From DASTPP01 sp035762175 (GTDB taxonomy: Bacteria; Myxococcota_A; Polyangia; Polyangiales; Polyangiaceae): a DNA stretch of 61,879 bases. The stretch covers positions 1 through 61,879 of the forward strand of contig DASTPP010000396.1 of NCBI GenBank assembly GCA_035762175.1. The letters run 5' to 3'. The notes under the pieces are model-generated. The model was not told where the DNA came from. It searched no databases and worked only from the letters and a program-made list of their open reading frames with translations. Shown here in pieces: positions 28,501 through 37,697 of the stretch (its first letter is position 1; each line of letters begins with the position of its first letter). Both the position numbers and the translations under genes were made by a program.

Positions 28501-30039
28501 GTGAAGAAGAAGCTCTCGGAGCCGGAGGCGCTCACGCGGCGCAAGGTGCTGAAGGGGGTGGGCGCGGCGCTCGGCGCGGCCGCCGCGGGGTGCGGCGGCG
28601 GCGGCGACGACGGCGGCACGCCCGGCGCAGGCGGGGGCGGCGCGGGCGGCGTCGGGGGCGGCGGGGGCACGGGGCCGGGCGGCGGGGGCGGGGGCGCGGG
28701 GGGCTCGGGCGGCGGCGTCGCCGGCAGCGGCGGACAGGGGGGCGGCGGGGGCGCGGGGCCCGATCGCTGCGGCGACGAGGGCGGGCTCAGCGCCGCCGAG
28801 CTACTCGCGCCGATCGAGACGATCGTCGTGCTTTGCATGGAGAACCGCTCGTTCGACCACTACCTCGGCGCGCTGCGCCTCGTCGAAGGGCGCGCGGTCG
28901 ACGGGCTGACGGGCCTCGAGTCGAACGCCGACGCGCGCGGCGCGCCGGTCGCCCCCTTCGGGCTGCTCGACTTCACGGTCGCCGACCCGCCGCACGACTG
29001 GGACGCGGCGCACGCCCAGTGGAACAACGGCCGGAACGACGGCTTCGTCAAGGCGCACGCGGGCCCCGCCGAGCGCGAGGTGATGGGCTACCACGTGCGC
29101 GAGCAGCTGCGGGCGCTCTACGCGCTCGCCGACGCCTCGGCGGTCTGCGAGCGCTGGTTCTGCTCGCTGCTCGGCCCGACCTGGCCGAACCGCCTCTACC
29201 TGCACGGGGCGACCTCGCTCGGCAGCGACGGCAACACCCCCGTCTTCGGCTTCACCAGCGTCTTCGAGCTGCTCGACGCCGCGGGCGTCACGCACCGGAA
29301 CTACTTCCACGACGTGCCCTGGTGCGCCGGGGCGTACTTCAAGACGGGCGGCCTGAGCGGCATCGACACCTTCTTCGAGCAGGCCTCCGCCGGCACGCTG
29401 CCGGCCTTCTCGATCATCGACCCGCAGTTCTTCGGGGCGGGCGCGAACGACGACCACCCCGACCACGACATCCAGCTCGGGCAGGCGCTGATCGGCGCGG
29501 TTTACAACGCGCTCGCCCTGGGCCCGCAGTGGGGCAAGTGCCTGTTCGTCCTCACCTACGACGAGCACGGCGGCTTCTTCGACCACGTGCCCCCCCCGAC
29601 GACCGTCGACGAGCGCCCCGCCTTCGCGCAGCTCGGCTTCCGCGTCCCCTCGCTCGTCGCCGGCCCCTTCGTGCGCCGGGGCTGCGCGGTGAGCCGGCAG
29701 CTCGAGCACGTGTCGGTGATCAAGACCCTCACGACCCGCTTCGGCCTGCCCTCGCTCAACGGCCGCGTCGACGCGACGAACGATCTGTCGTGCTGCATCG
29801 ACCCCGCCGCGCTCGCCGACCCGCACCCGCCCGTCACGCTGCCGCCCACCACCGTCTCGCTCTCGCGGCTGCGGGCGCGCGCGCGCCGGCCCCGCGCCCC
29901 GCACCACCCCGAGATCTGGGCCGCGGCCGAGGGCGGGCTCATCCCCCGGCACCTCGACCGACGCCGCGAGGGCGACGCGATCACCCGGCGCGTCCTCGAG
30001 CACGCGGTGCGGCTCGGGGCCGTCCGGCTCATCGAGTAA
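28501..30039 (+). CDS. Tat-exported phosphoesterase of the phospholipase C family
   Basis: About 512 residues. A twin-arginine-like signal (LTRRKVLKGVGAALGAAAAG) ends in a possible lipobox AAAAGCGG, followed by a Gly-rich linker of about 60 residues. The catalytic part has the family hallmark VLCMENRSFDHYLG and, later, LTYDEHGGFFDHVPPP (metal-binding Asp/Glu/His) and DDHPDHDIQLGQ. Relatives are bacterial phospholipases C and acid phosphatases that hydrolyse phospholipids or phosphate esters outside the cell. The exact start is uncertain: GTG at 28501 puts the twin arginine at residue 13-14; TTG at 28453 adds 16 residues. Confidence 0.85.
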   Translation: MKKKLSEPEALTRRKVLKGVGAALGAAAAGCGGGGDDGGTPGAGGGGAGGVGGGGGTGPGGGGGGAGGSGGGVAGSGGQGGGGGAGPDRCGDEGGLSAAELLAPIETIVVLCMENRSFDHYLGALRLVEGRAVDGLTGLESNADARGAPVAPFGLLDFTVADPPHDWDAAHAQWNNGRNDGFVKAHAGPAEREVMGYHVREQLRALYALADASAVCERWFCSLLGPTWPNRLYLHGATSLGSDGNTPVFGFTSVFELLDAAGVTHRNYFHDVPWCAGAYFKTGGLSGIDTFFEQASAGTLPAFSIIDPQFFGAGANDDHPDHDIQLGQALIGAVYNALALGPQWGKCLFVLTYDEHGGFFDHVPPPTTVDERPAFAQLGFRVPSLVAGPFVRRGCAVSRQLEHVSVIKTLTTRFGLPSLNGRVDATNDLSCCIDPAALADPHPPVTLPPTTVSLSRLRARARRPRAPHHPEIWAAAEGGLIPRHLDRRREGDAITRRVLEHAVRLGAVRLIE

Positions 30040-30051
30040 GATCGACCCCCC

Positions 30052-30732
30052 ATGCCCCCCCGAACCCACGACGTGCGCTGCCCCAAGTGCGGCGAGACCT
30101 ACCGGGCAGAGCTCGTCGACGCGATCGACGCCACGCTCGAGCCTGCGCTCAAGGCAGAGCTGCTCTCGTCGCGCCTCTTCGAGCGCGCCTGCCCCGCGTG
30201 CGGCGCGCGTTGGCACGCCGCGCGGCCCCTGCTCTACCACGACCGGGCGAAGCTGCTCTTGCTCTGGCTCCACCCCGGCGAGACCACCGACCAGGCCCGG
30301 TCGCGGCTGGGCCCCGCCCTCGAGGGCATGATCGAGCCCGACCTGCGGCCCGCCTATACGATGCGGCTCGTCCGCAGCCCCCTCGATCTGATCGAAAAGG
30401 TGTTCATCTTCGACGCCGCCCTCTCCGACATGATCATCGAGGTGCTGAAGGTGACCGCCGCCGGCCTCGCGCCCGCCGCGCAAGGGGCCGAGCTGCGCTT
30501 CTCACCCACGCACGAGGGCCAGCTCATCGGCCGAGAGCTGCCCTTCGCCGTCGTGCGGCCGGGCGAGAAGGTCGGCCGCATGAGCGTCCCCGGGGCGCAC
30601 TACGAGCGGGTGGCCGAGCGCTTTCCCGGCATCATGATCGCGTTCGAAGCGGCCAAGGGCGGGCCCATCATGGTCGATCAAGCGTTCGCGCTCGAGATCA
30701 TCAAGTCGGCCGCCGGCGCGCAGGGGCCCTGA
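30052..30732 (+). CDS. CpXC-domain protein
   Basis: A 226-residue soluble protein. The N-terminal zinc-ribbon-like module has CPKCGETY at 9-16 and CPACGARW at about 47-54, the paired CPxC motifs that name the CpXC family. The rest is a mixed domain (LLLLWLHPGETTDQARSRLG, RLVRSPLDLIEKVFIFDAAL) typical of the family. Function is unknown; a zinc-bound structural or nucleic-acid role is plausible. It starts 12 bases after the phosphoesterase gene on the same strand and may share its transcript. Confidence 0.85.
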   Translation: MPPRTHDVRCPKCGETYRAELVDAIDATLEPALKAELLSSRLFERACPACGARWHAARPLLYHDRAKLLLLWLHPGETTDQARSRLGPALEGMIEPDLRPAYTMRLVRSPLDLIEKVFIFDAALSDMIIEVLKVTAAGLAPAAQGAELRFSPTHEGQLIGRELPFAVVRPGEKVGRMSVPGAHYERVAERFPGIMIAFEAAKGGPIMVDQAFALEIIKSAAGAQGP

Positions 30733-30870
30733 GCCCCCGCCCCCCCGCTCGGCGCCCCGGGGCGCGCCCCCGCCGTCGCGCCGGGCGACGCGAGCGCCGC
30801 GGGACTTGTGATACCCTTCGCGAAGGCGCTGCGCCCTCGCGCGGCCGCGCTTCGTGCAGGAGAAGACCCA

Positions 30871-31440
30871 ATGGCGAATCTTTCGCGGCCGCGACTGCGC
30901 TGGTTGACCTTGGCGACCTGGGGCATGGTCGCCGGCCTCACGATGACCTCGGTCAACTGTGGCGACGACGACGAGCCGCCGTCGCCCGGCGCCGGCGGTT
31001 CGGCCGGCGGCGCGCAGGGCGGGGGCACGGGCGGCTCGGGCATGGGCGGCTCGGGCACGGGCGGCTCGGGCACCGGCGGCGCGTCGACGGGCGGCTCGGC
31101 GGGCGCGGGCGCCGGCGGGGCGCCGACCGCGGGGGCGGGCGGCGGCGGCGGGCAAGGCGCGAGCGGCACGCAGCCGCTCGGGGGGCTCTGCGCCAACACC
31201 GGCAATTGCACGCAATCGACGGGCGCGGCGGTCTGTTGCGTAGTGCCGGGCTGCTCGGCGCCCTGCGCGTGCACGCTGGCGAGCGAGTGCGAGGGGTCGA
31301 CGCAGTTTCTGCCCTGCAGCAAGGGCGACGATTGCAACGTGTTCGGCGGGGGTAAGGTCTGCTGCAAAGAGACGCTGGGGTCGCAGATCATGCAGTACTG
31401 CACCAAGCCCTCGGGCTGCCAGGGCGAGGTCCTACCCTGA
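30871..31440 (+). CDS. Small cysteine-rich lipoprotein with glycine-rich linker
   Basis: A 189-residue protein: signal peptide ending GLTMTSVNCGDDDEPP (lipobox Cys with acidic residues after it), then about 70 residues of Gly/Ser/Ala repeats (GTGGSG units), then a compact C-terminal domain with 12 cysteines (CANTGNCTQ, AVCCVVPGCSAPCACTL, CSKGDDCNVF, VCCKETLG). The cysteines probably form disulfides outside the cytoplasm. No known function. AGGAGA before the ATG at 30871 supports the start. The same leader architecture occurs in several other lipoproteins in the window. Confidence 0.8.
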   Translation: MANLSRPRLRWLTLATWGMVAGLTMTSVNCGDDDEPPSPGAGGSAGGAQGGGTGGSGMGGSGTGGSGTGGASTGGSAGAGAGGAPTAGAGGGGGQGASGTQPLGGLCANTGNCTQSTGAAVCCVVPGCSAPCACTLASECEGSTQFLPCSKGDDCNVFGGGKVCCKETLGSQIMQYCTKPSGCQGEVLP

Positions 31441-31554
31441 AGGGTTAAAAACGAGCCCCCTCGCCTCGCCGCCCCGCCAGAGCACCGCGCGTGGGGCGTT
31501 GCCGAAGCCCTCGAGCCGGACGGCGACGCCGACCACGTCGCCGTTCGGGGCGCT

Positions 31555-32307
31555 CTAGCGATCGGAGGGCCTGCGGCAGAGGAAGACCTCGTCGAAGTAG
31601 CCCTCGTCGACGTCTCGGTCGAAGGTCTCGACCTGAAAGCCGGTGCCCTCGAGGACGTCGACCCAGGTCGCCTTCGAGAAGAGCCCCTCGAGGTGGCGAT
31701 CGTGCGCCGACCTCATCTCGTTGCCGTCGCGCAGCAAGAATGCATACTCGACGACGTAGGTGTCGTCGCCCGGGTCCGGGTCCCACATCCACTCGAGGCA
31801 GCGCAGGGCGCGCGCGCCCTCGTCGTTTTCATGTAGCTCGACCAGCTCTTGAAAGCTCTCGCGCACGCAGTCGGGCGCGAAGATGGCCGCCCCGCCCGGG
31901 CGCGTGTGCTCGAAGGCGGTGCGCGCGGCGGCCCGCAGATCGTCTTCGGTCAGCATGTACACGATGGCGTCGTGAATCAGCACCGCGTCGAAGGTGCGGC
32001 CGAGGCGCAGCGTGCGCATGTCGCCCTCGAGGTGCTCGCACTCGGGGTTCTGCTCGCGGCTCAGCCCCAGCATCGGCGCCGAGGGGTCGGTGAGCGTGCA
32101 GCGCAGGTGCCGCTTGAGGTGCAGCGCGTTATTCCCCGCGCCCGCGCCGAGCTCGAGCAGCGTCGCCAAGGGCGGCTCGATCGCGCGCTTGAACTCTCGC
32201 CAGTAATCGGCGGTCTCCTCGAGGTGGTCCTCGGCGGGGTCCATCAAGTGGTACCAGGGCACGAGCTCGCCGTAGAGCAGGGGTTGCACGGCGGTAGGGT
32301 ACCGCAA
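31555..32307 (-). CDS. SAM-dependent methyltransferase (class I)
   Basis: A 250-residue Rossmann-fold methyltransferase. Motif I is LLELGAGAGNNALHLKRHL at about 50, motif II acid in CTLTDPS, and the later motifs FDAVLIHDAIVYML and ARTAFEHTRPGGAAIFAPD. The C-terminal part (YVVEYAFLLRDGNEM) is of the small-molecule methyltransferase type. The substrate is unknown. Start uncertain: TTG at 32307 or GTG at 32289 (VQPLLYGELVPWYH). It converges on the cysteine-rich lipoprotein gene. Confidence 0.85.
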   Translation of the reverse strand: MRYPTAVQPLLYGELVPWYHLMDPAEDHLEETADYWREFKRAIEPPLATLLELGAGAGNNALHLKRHLRCTLTDPSAPMLGLSREQNPECEHLEGDMRTLRLGRTFDAVLIHDAIVYMLTEDDLRAAARTAFEHTRPGGAAIFAPDCVRESFQELVELHENDEGARALRCLEWMWDPDPGDDTYVVEYAFLLRDGNEMRSAHDRHLEGLFSKATWVDVLEGTGFQVETFDRDVDEGYFDEVFLCRRPSDR

Positions 32308-32575
32308 CGACGCCGCGCTGCGCCGAGAAGTTCGTAAGGTTCGTGGCTTCCGGGCGGCCCGGGCGCCACTCTCGGAGCGAAGGGCGAGCTTACGGGGGCG
32401 CTCGAATCGGTGTACGTAATGGGGGGCACGAGAGCAACGCCCGAGGGCTTAGGGTACGCCGCTGCGCGCGGGCCGGGGCGGGGGCGCCGGGGGGTCGGCC
32501 CCCGCGAGCGCCTCGCATTCCGAGAGCGCATCGAGCCACCCGCGCGCGGCGTGCGGTCAACAACGAGGTGCGGCG

Positions 32576-35362
32576 ATGACGAGGTTGCATTCGCGAAAAC
32601 ACCGCTGGGGCGCGGTCATGATCTTGGTGGGCTCGGGCGCCGTGCTGGGCGGCTGCGGCGACGACGACGAGCCGGACGGGGGCACCGGGGGGCGGACGGG
32701 GTCCGCGAACGCGGGCAGCGGCGGCTCGGGGCAGGCGGGCAGCGGCGGCGGCCAAGCCGGCGCCGGCGGCAGCGGCACCGCCGGCGGCGGCACCGCCGGC
32801 AGCGATCAAGGCGGTAGCGCCGGGCAGGGGGGCAACGCCGGCCAGGGCGGCACGGGCGGCGGCAGCGCCGGTGAGGCCGGCAGCGGCAATGGCGGCAGCG
32901 GGGGTAGCGATCAGGGCGGCAGCGGCGGCAGCGGGGGCGGTGGTCAGGGCGGCAGCGGGGGCGGTGGTCAGGGCGGCACCGGCGGAAAGGGCGGCAGCGG
33001 CGGCGCCGGGGGGCAGGGCGGCGGCCCGCCGAAGGGGCTGACCGCGCTCGCGGCCGGCAGCAACCACGCCTGCGCGCTCGACGACGGGCTCGTGCTGTGT
33101 TGGGGCGACAACCTCTCCGGGCAGCTCGGCGACGGCACGACCGTCTCTCGCCGCACGCCCGCCCCGGTGCTGGCGGCGCCCGGGGTCCCGCTGGCGGGGG
33201 TGCAGTCGCTGGCGCTCGGCGGTCTGCACAGCTGCGCGATCATGAACGACGGGCAGGTGCGCTGTTGGGGAAGCAACGAGTCGGGCGAGCTGGGCAGCGG
33301 CCCGAGCGCGTCCTACTCGCCGTACCCGGTGCCGGCCTTGGCCTCGCCGGGCGTGCCGCTCGCGGGCGTGCAGGCGCTCGCGCTCGGCACCGGCCATACC
33401 TGCGCGATCGTGGGCGACGGGCGGGTGCGCTGCTGGGGCTCGAACGACGGCGGCCAGCTCGGCCACGGCGTCGACCCCGAGGTCAGCGAGTCTTCGCCCT
33501 ACCCGGTCGAGGTCCTGTCCGCGCCCGGGGTGCCGCTCGCGGGCGTGCGGGCGATCGCGGCCGGCGACGCGCACAGCTGCGCGGTGCTCGACGACGGCGG
33601 GGTGCGATGCTGGGGCGCGAACTTCTACAACCAGCTCGGCAACGGCACCTTCACCCCTTACGAGACCATCCCGACGACGGTCTTGTCCGACGTCGACCTG
33701 CCGCTCGCGGGCGTGGTCGACCTCGCGGCCGGCTTCTCGCACGGCTGCGCGCGCCTCGCCAACGGGCAGGCGCACTGCTGGGGCTACGGCGAAGAGGCGC
33801 TCGGCAACGAGAGTCCCTTCGGCTACTACGCCCTGCCCGTCCTCGACGAGGGCGGGGCGCCGCTCGCGGGCGTGGCGGCGCTCTCGGTCGGCACGTTCAA
33901 CAGCTGCGCCCGGCTCGAGAGCGGGGCGGCGCGCTGCTGGGGGCTCAACGAGCGGGGCGAGCTCGGCGACGGCTCGTCGCGGCGGCGGGGCCGCGCCGCG
34001 GCCGTCGAGCGCTCGCCCGGCGTCCCGCTCGCCGGCGTGCAGGCGCTCGCGATGGGCGCCGCCCACGCGTGCGCCCTGACCGGCGCGGGCGAGCTGCTCT
34101 GCTGGGGCGACGACACGGCCAAGCAGATCGGCGACGCCTCGCCCGAGCCGCCCGGCTACGCCGTCGCCGCCGAGTCCGCCCCGGGCGCGCCCCTCGTGGG
34201 CCTGCGCTCGGTGGCCTTCGGCAGCGACCACGTCTGCGCCCGGACCGAGCAGGGCGAGGTGCTCTGCTGGGGGCGCAACCACGAGGGGCAGCTCGGCGAC
34301 GGCACGACCGACGACCGGGCCCGGCCGGCCTTCGTCGAGACCTCGCCGGGGGTGCGCCTCGGCGGCATCGTGGCCCTCGCGCTCGGCCCGGCGCACAGCT
34401 GCGCCGTGCGCGGCGACGGCCGGGCCGTCTGCTGGGGGCGCAACGCCGAGCAGCAGCTCGGCGCCGGCAGCCTGAAAGACTTCGAGCCGCGCCCGGTGCT
34501 GGTCTCGGCCTCGCCCGGCGTGGCGCTCACGGGCGTGCAGTCGCTCGCGCTCGGCGACGGCCACACCTGCGCCGTCGTCGCCGGCGGCCAGGCGCGCTGC
34601 TGGGGCGAAGGCTACGACGGCCAGCTCGGCAACGGCGAGCCCTCCACAGTGGCCCCGTACCCGGTGGTCGTCCTCGCCTCGCCGGGCGTGCCGCTCACGG
34701 GCGTGCGCTCGCTCGCGCTCGGCAACGACCACACCTGCGCGGCCTTGACCAACGGCGAGGCGCGCTGCTGGGGTTCGCACGTCTTCGGCCAGCTCGGCGA
34801 CGGCTCCGAACCCGACTTCGACAACGAGTCGGCCTTGCCGCTCGTGGTCGTGACCGAAACGGGAGAGCCGCTCGCGGGCGTCGAGGGCGTGAGCCTCGGC
34901 CAAGACCACAGCTGCGCGACCTTGAACGACGGCCGGGCGTACTGCTGGGGCGCGAACTGGGTGTCGCAGCTCGGCACCGGCTCCTTCTTCGAAGAGGCCT
35001 TCGCCCAGCCGGTCCTGAGCTCGTTCTCGGGCGGCCCCCTCACCGGCGTCGAGGTCGTGGGCGCGGGCGCCGAGCACACCTGCGCGCTCGTGAGCGGCGG
35101 CGCCGCGCGCTGCTGGGGCAACAACCTCCAGGGGCAGTTCGGCGCCAGCTCGGACAACCCGATCGTCGACTTCCCCGCGCCCATCTTGGCCTCGCCGGGC
35201 GTGCCCCTCGCGGGCCTGACGTCGATCGGCGCCGGCCGCTACCACGCCGGCGCCCTCTCGGACGCGGGGATGGCGCTCGGCTGGGGCGCCAGCCGCTACG
35301 GCCAGCTCGGCAACGGCACCTCGCAGCACCGGCCTTACCCCGTCCCCGTCGCCTTGCCCTGA
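32576..35362 (+). CDS. RCC1-repeat beta-propeller lipoprotein
   Basis: A 928-residue surface protein. The leader ends SGAVLGGCGDDDEPD (lipobox), then about 110 residues of Gly/Ser linker, then 14 repeats of about 53 residues. Each repeat reads like HTCAxxxDGxVRCWGxNxxGQLGxG, the RCC1 pattern, which builds seven-bladed propellers; 14 repeats would give two propellers. Thirteen repeats hold two cysteines (HxCA and CWG), likely a disulfide per blade in the oxidising exterior; the last has YHAGAL and LGWG instead. Role presumably ligand binding or adhesion. GAGGTG before the ATG supports the start. The far end is overlapped by a minus-strand frame. Confidence 0.92.
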   Translation: MTRLHSRKHRWGAVMILVGSGAVLGGCGDDDEPDGGTGGRTGSANAGSGGSGQAGSGGGQAGAGGSGTAGGGTAGSDQGGSAGQGGNAGQGGTGGGSAGEAGSGNGGSGGSDQGGSGGSGGGGQGGSGGGGQGGTGGKGGSGGAGGQGGGPPKGLTALAAGSNHACALDDGLVLCWGDNLSGQLGDGTTVSRRTPAPVLAAPGVPLAGVQSLALGGLHSCAIMNDGQVRCWGSNESGELGSGPSASYSPYPVPALASPGVPLAGVQALALGTGHTCAIVGDGRVRCWGSNDGGQLGHGVDPEVSESSPYPVEVLSAPGVPLAGVRAIAAGDAHSCAVLDDGGVRCWGANFYNQLGNGTFTPYETIPTTVLSDVDLPLAGVVDLAAGFSHGCARLANGQAHCWGYGEEALGNESPFGYYALPVLDEGGAPLAGVAALSVGTFNSCARLESGAARCWGLNERGELGDGSSRRRGRAAAVERSPGVPLAGVQALAMGAAHACALTGAGELLCWGDDTAKQIGDASPEPPGYAVAAESAPGAPLVGLRSVAFGSDHVCARTEQGEVLCWGRNHEGQLGDGTTDDRARPAFVETSPGVRLGGIVALALGPAHSCAVRGDGRAVCWGRNAEQQLGAGSLKDFEPRPVLVSASPGVALTGVQSLALGDGHTCAVVAGGQARCWGEGYDGQLGNGEPSTVAPYPVVVLASPGVPLTGVRSLALGNDHTCAALTNGEARCWGSHVFGQLGDGSEPDFDNESALPLVVVTETGEPLAGVEGVSLGQDHSCATLNDGRAYCWGANWVSQLGTGSFFEEAFAQPVLSSFSGGPLTGVEVVGAGAEHTCALVSGGAARCWGNNLQGQFGASSDNPIVDFPAPILASPGVPLAGLTSIGAGRYHAGALSDAGMALGWGASRYGQLGNGTSQHRPYPVPVALP

Positions 35363-36431
35363 GGCGCCCCCGGCGGGGCCCGTCGCGGGCCCCCGGCGCC
35401 GGTCGGGGGCCCGAGGGGGCGACTAAATAAACCGTGGCCCACCGGGCGAGCAGCTCTTCGATCTTCGCCCGCAGCTCGGGCCCCACCTTGCCGAGCTGCT
35501 GGCGCAGGGCGTCGGCCCAGACCTCTTCGTAGCCCCGGGCGAGCGCGAGGTAGTCGTCTTCTTCGGCGAGCGCCTCGTCGAGCAGCGCCGAGAAGGCGAT
35601 CGGGTTGTGCGCCCGCAGCGCGTCGAGCGCGTGCCCGAGCCGCTCGGGCGAGGACTCGGCGAGCTTCTGCAGCGGCACGCGGGCGACGGCGGGGCCGCCG
35701 CGGGCCGCGCGCGCGAGGAACGCGTCGCTCGCCGCGTCGAGCAGCGAGCACACGAGGAACACGCCGCGCGGCGTCAGCGGCGCCGCCTCGACCTGCGCCG
35801 CGGCCTCGTCCCTCGGCAGCGAGCCCTGGTCGACCAGGTTCTTTAGCGCGAAGGCCGCGGCGAGCGCGATGTCGTCGTCGCCCCCGAGCAGCGCGAAGAG
35901 CCGGTGCGCCACCCTCCGCCCGACCTCGGGCAGCTCGCCGAGGCGGTGGACGGCGCACCAGCGCACCTGCGGCGAGGGGTCGTCGAGCGCGGCGACGATG
36001 TCCGGGCCGAACTGCCGGGCGGCCAGCTCGCGGTCTTCGGGGAAGGCGCGCACCGCCTCGATGCGAAGCTCGACATGCGACTCGCCGAACGCCCGCTCGA
36101 CCGCCCGCACCACCTCGGCGTCGTGCAGCCCGAGGCGGCTCAGCGCGTAGAGCGCCTGGGCCCGCAAGAGCGGATCGCGCCCGGTGTCGAAGAACGCGGC
36201 GAGCAGCTCTTGGCGCGCGAACTGCAGCTCGCTCGGCGTCCACGCCCGGCGGTGCGCGAACGCACCCGACTGCGGCACGCTGTCGGTCAGCGCCAGGAAC
36301 GCATACCAGCGCTCGTCGGGGTCGGCCGCGCCGAGCGCGCGGAGCAACTCGGCATTCGAGTAGCCTCGGCGCCGCTCGAGCTCTCGCCGGTGTACCTCGT
36401 ACGGCACGCCCGTGCCCACGGGTCCACCCAT
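35040..36431 (-). CDS. HEAT-repeat protein with an aberrant C-terminal extension
   Basis: Residues 1 to about 365 form helical HEAT-like repeats (DPLLRAQALYALSRLGLHDA, SHVELRIEAVRAFPEDRELA, PSPQVRWCAVHRLGELPEV, DIALAAAFALKNLVDQG), a scaffold for protein contacts. The frame does not stop there. After ARWATVYLVAPSG it continues for about 110 Arg/Gly-rich residues antisense to the RCC1 gene. A one-base frame shift near the AT-rich spot at about 35425 would give an immediate TAG, so the real or ancestral end is probably there. Either the stop was lost by mutation or the sequence has an indel. Confidence 0.7.
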   Translation of the reverse strand: MGGPVGTGVPYEVHRRELERRRGYSNAELLRALGAADPDERWYAFLALTDSVPQSGAFAHRRAWTPSELQFARQELLAAFFDTGRDPLLRAQALYALSRLGLHDAEVVRAVERAFGESHVELRIEAVRAFPEDRELAARQFGPDIVAALDDPSPQVRWCAVHRLGELPEVGRRVAHRLFALLGGDDDIALAAAFALKNLVDQGSLPRDEAAAQVEAAPLTPRGVFLVCSLLDAASDAFLARAARGGPAVARVPLQKLAESSPERLGHALDALRAHNPIAFSALLDEALAEEDDYLALARGYEEVWADALRQQLGKVGPELRAKIEELLARWATVYLVAPSGPRPAPGARDGPRRGRLRARRRGRGKAGAARCRCRAGRSGWRPSRAPSPRPRGRRRGSGRRRSTSGPRGARPARPRWARGSRRSGCPSWRRTAPGGCCPSSARRRRSRARRCARRPRPRPRRR

Positions 36432-36672
36432 GCCACCGGCGTAACGGCGGGGCAAGCGCCCTCGGCCCGGCGCCCCGCCCCCCCCCGCCGACCACGTCGC
36501 CGCGCCTTTCGCGCCCGCTTCATCGCACAGGCCCGGCGCCCGGCAGGACAAAATCGAGCGGCGCCTGACCGACCCCGTGACGGGGGGGCCATATCAACAT
36601 TGGCTCGCCGGGGCGGCGATGCTCACAAAGCTGAAGGCCACCTCGGCGCGGTCGGCGCGGCCCCCGCCGCCG

Positions 36673-37431
36673 CTAGGCGCCCCCGCCGAGCCGCGCCTCG
36701 AGCGCCTCGAGCGCCTCGACGGCGCCCAGGCGCAGCGTGACGTGCGCGGCGCCCGAGACGGCCGTCGCTTCGGGGTTGATCTCGATCGCGGTCGCGCCCC
36801 GCTCGTGCGCCTTCAAGACCGGGCTCGCAATATAGGGGAAGAGGCTCGAGGTGCCGATCGAGACGACGACGTCGAAGCCCCGCGCGAACTCGCGCACCAT
36901 GGTGGCGGTCTTCGCGGGCGGCAGCATCTCGCCGAAGAGCACGACGTCGGGCCGCACGACGGCGCCGCAGCGCGGGCAGCGGGGCAGGTCGGGCAGGGCG
37001 GCGTAGTTCTCGACGCGCTCTTCGTGGTCGCACTTGGTGCAGAGCAGGCGGTGAAGGTCGCCGTGAATGTCGATGACGTTCCTCGAGCCGGCCGCCCGGT
37101 GGAAGCCGTCGACGTTCTGGGTCAGCACCCAGGCCCGCCCGAAGCGCGCCTCGAGCCGCGCGATGGCGGCGTGCGCCGCGTTGAAGGTCGCGCCCCGGCA
37201 GGCCCGCTCGATCTGGTGAATGTACTTCCAGGTGATTTCGGGCCGACGCACGAACATGGGCCCCGAGAGCGCGTCTTCGATGGCCAGGCCCTCGTCGGTC
37301 ACCCGCGCGTCGTAGAGGCCCCCGATGCCCCGGTAGGTCGGCACGCCCGACGCCGCCGACACGCCCGCCCCGGTGATGAAGAGGGCCGACCGGGCTCGCC
37401 CGAGCGCCTCGCTCGCTCGCTCGATGCTCAT
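36673..37431 (-). CDS. NAD-dependent protein deacylase (sirtuin, Sir2 family)
   Basis: A 252-residue sirtuin. NAD site: ITGAGVSAASGVPTYRG at about 19-35; catalytic region WVLTQNVDGFHRAAGS and IHGDLHRLLC (catalytic His in IHGD); the zinc knuckle is CTKC at about 130 and CPRC at about 150; VVVSIGTSSLFPYIAS completes the Rossmann part. The enzyme removes acyl groups from lysines using NAD, in the cytoplasm. The segment after YRGIGGLYDARVTDEG differs from the better known CobB wording, so acyl preference cannot be predicted. Divergent from the TPR gene. Confidence 0.92.
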   Translation of the reverse strand: MSIERASEALGRARSALFITGAGVSAASGVPTYRGIGGLYDARVTDEGLAIEDALSGPMFVRRPEITWKYIHQIERACRGATFNAAHAAIARLEARFGRAWVLTQNVDGFHRAAGSRNVIDIHGDLHRLLCTKCDHEERVENYAALPDLPRCPRCGAVVRPDVVLFGEMLPPAKTATMVREFARGFDVVVSIGTSSLFPYIASPVLKAHERGATAIEINPEATAVSGAAHVTLRLGAVEALEALEARLGGGA

Positions 37432-37697
37432 GGCCGCCTCGCCCCCGCCCCCCCGCCGACGAGGCGGTCGCTGCGCGCCGTGACGGCGGGCGTGTCGGGG
37501 CGGGCGCGGTCGCTCGAAGGGCTCACTGCACGATCGTTACCCCACTTATGCCGCCGCTCCCAGGCCCGTCGGGGCCGCCGCCCGGGGGCGACGCGCACCC
37601 TCCGCCAAGCACTTGGGCTCACAGCCCGGCACATGCGCTCCGCCCGCGGGAAGGGCGCGCTTGACGGGCCGCGGGCGCTGCTCGCAGACTCGTCACC

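Noticed and set aside
32866..33021. Repetitive GGCGGCAGCGG stretch as a possible CRISPR or satellite
   Set aside because: It codes for the Gly/Ser linker of the RCC1 lipoprotein in frame; there are no spacers.
32390..35329. 979-residue minus-strand frame opposite the RCC1 gene
   Set aside because: Its regular repeats only mirror the RCC1 repeats of the sense strand.
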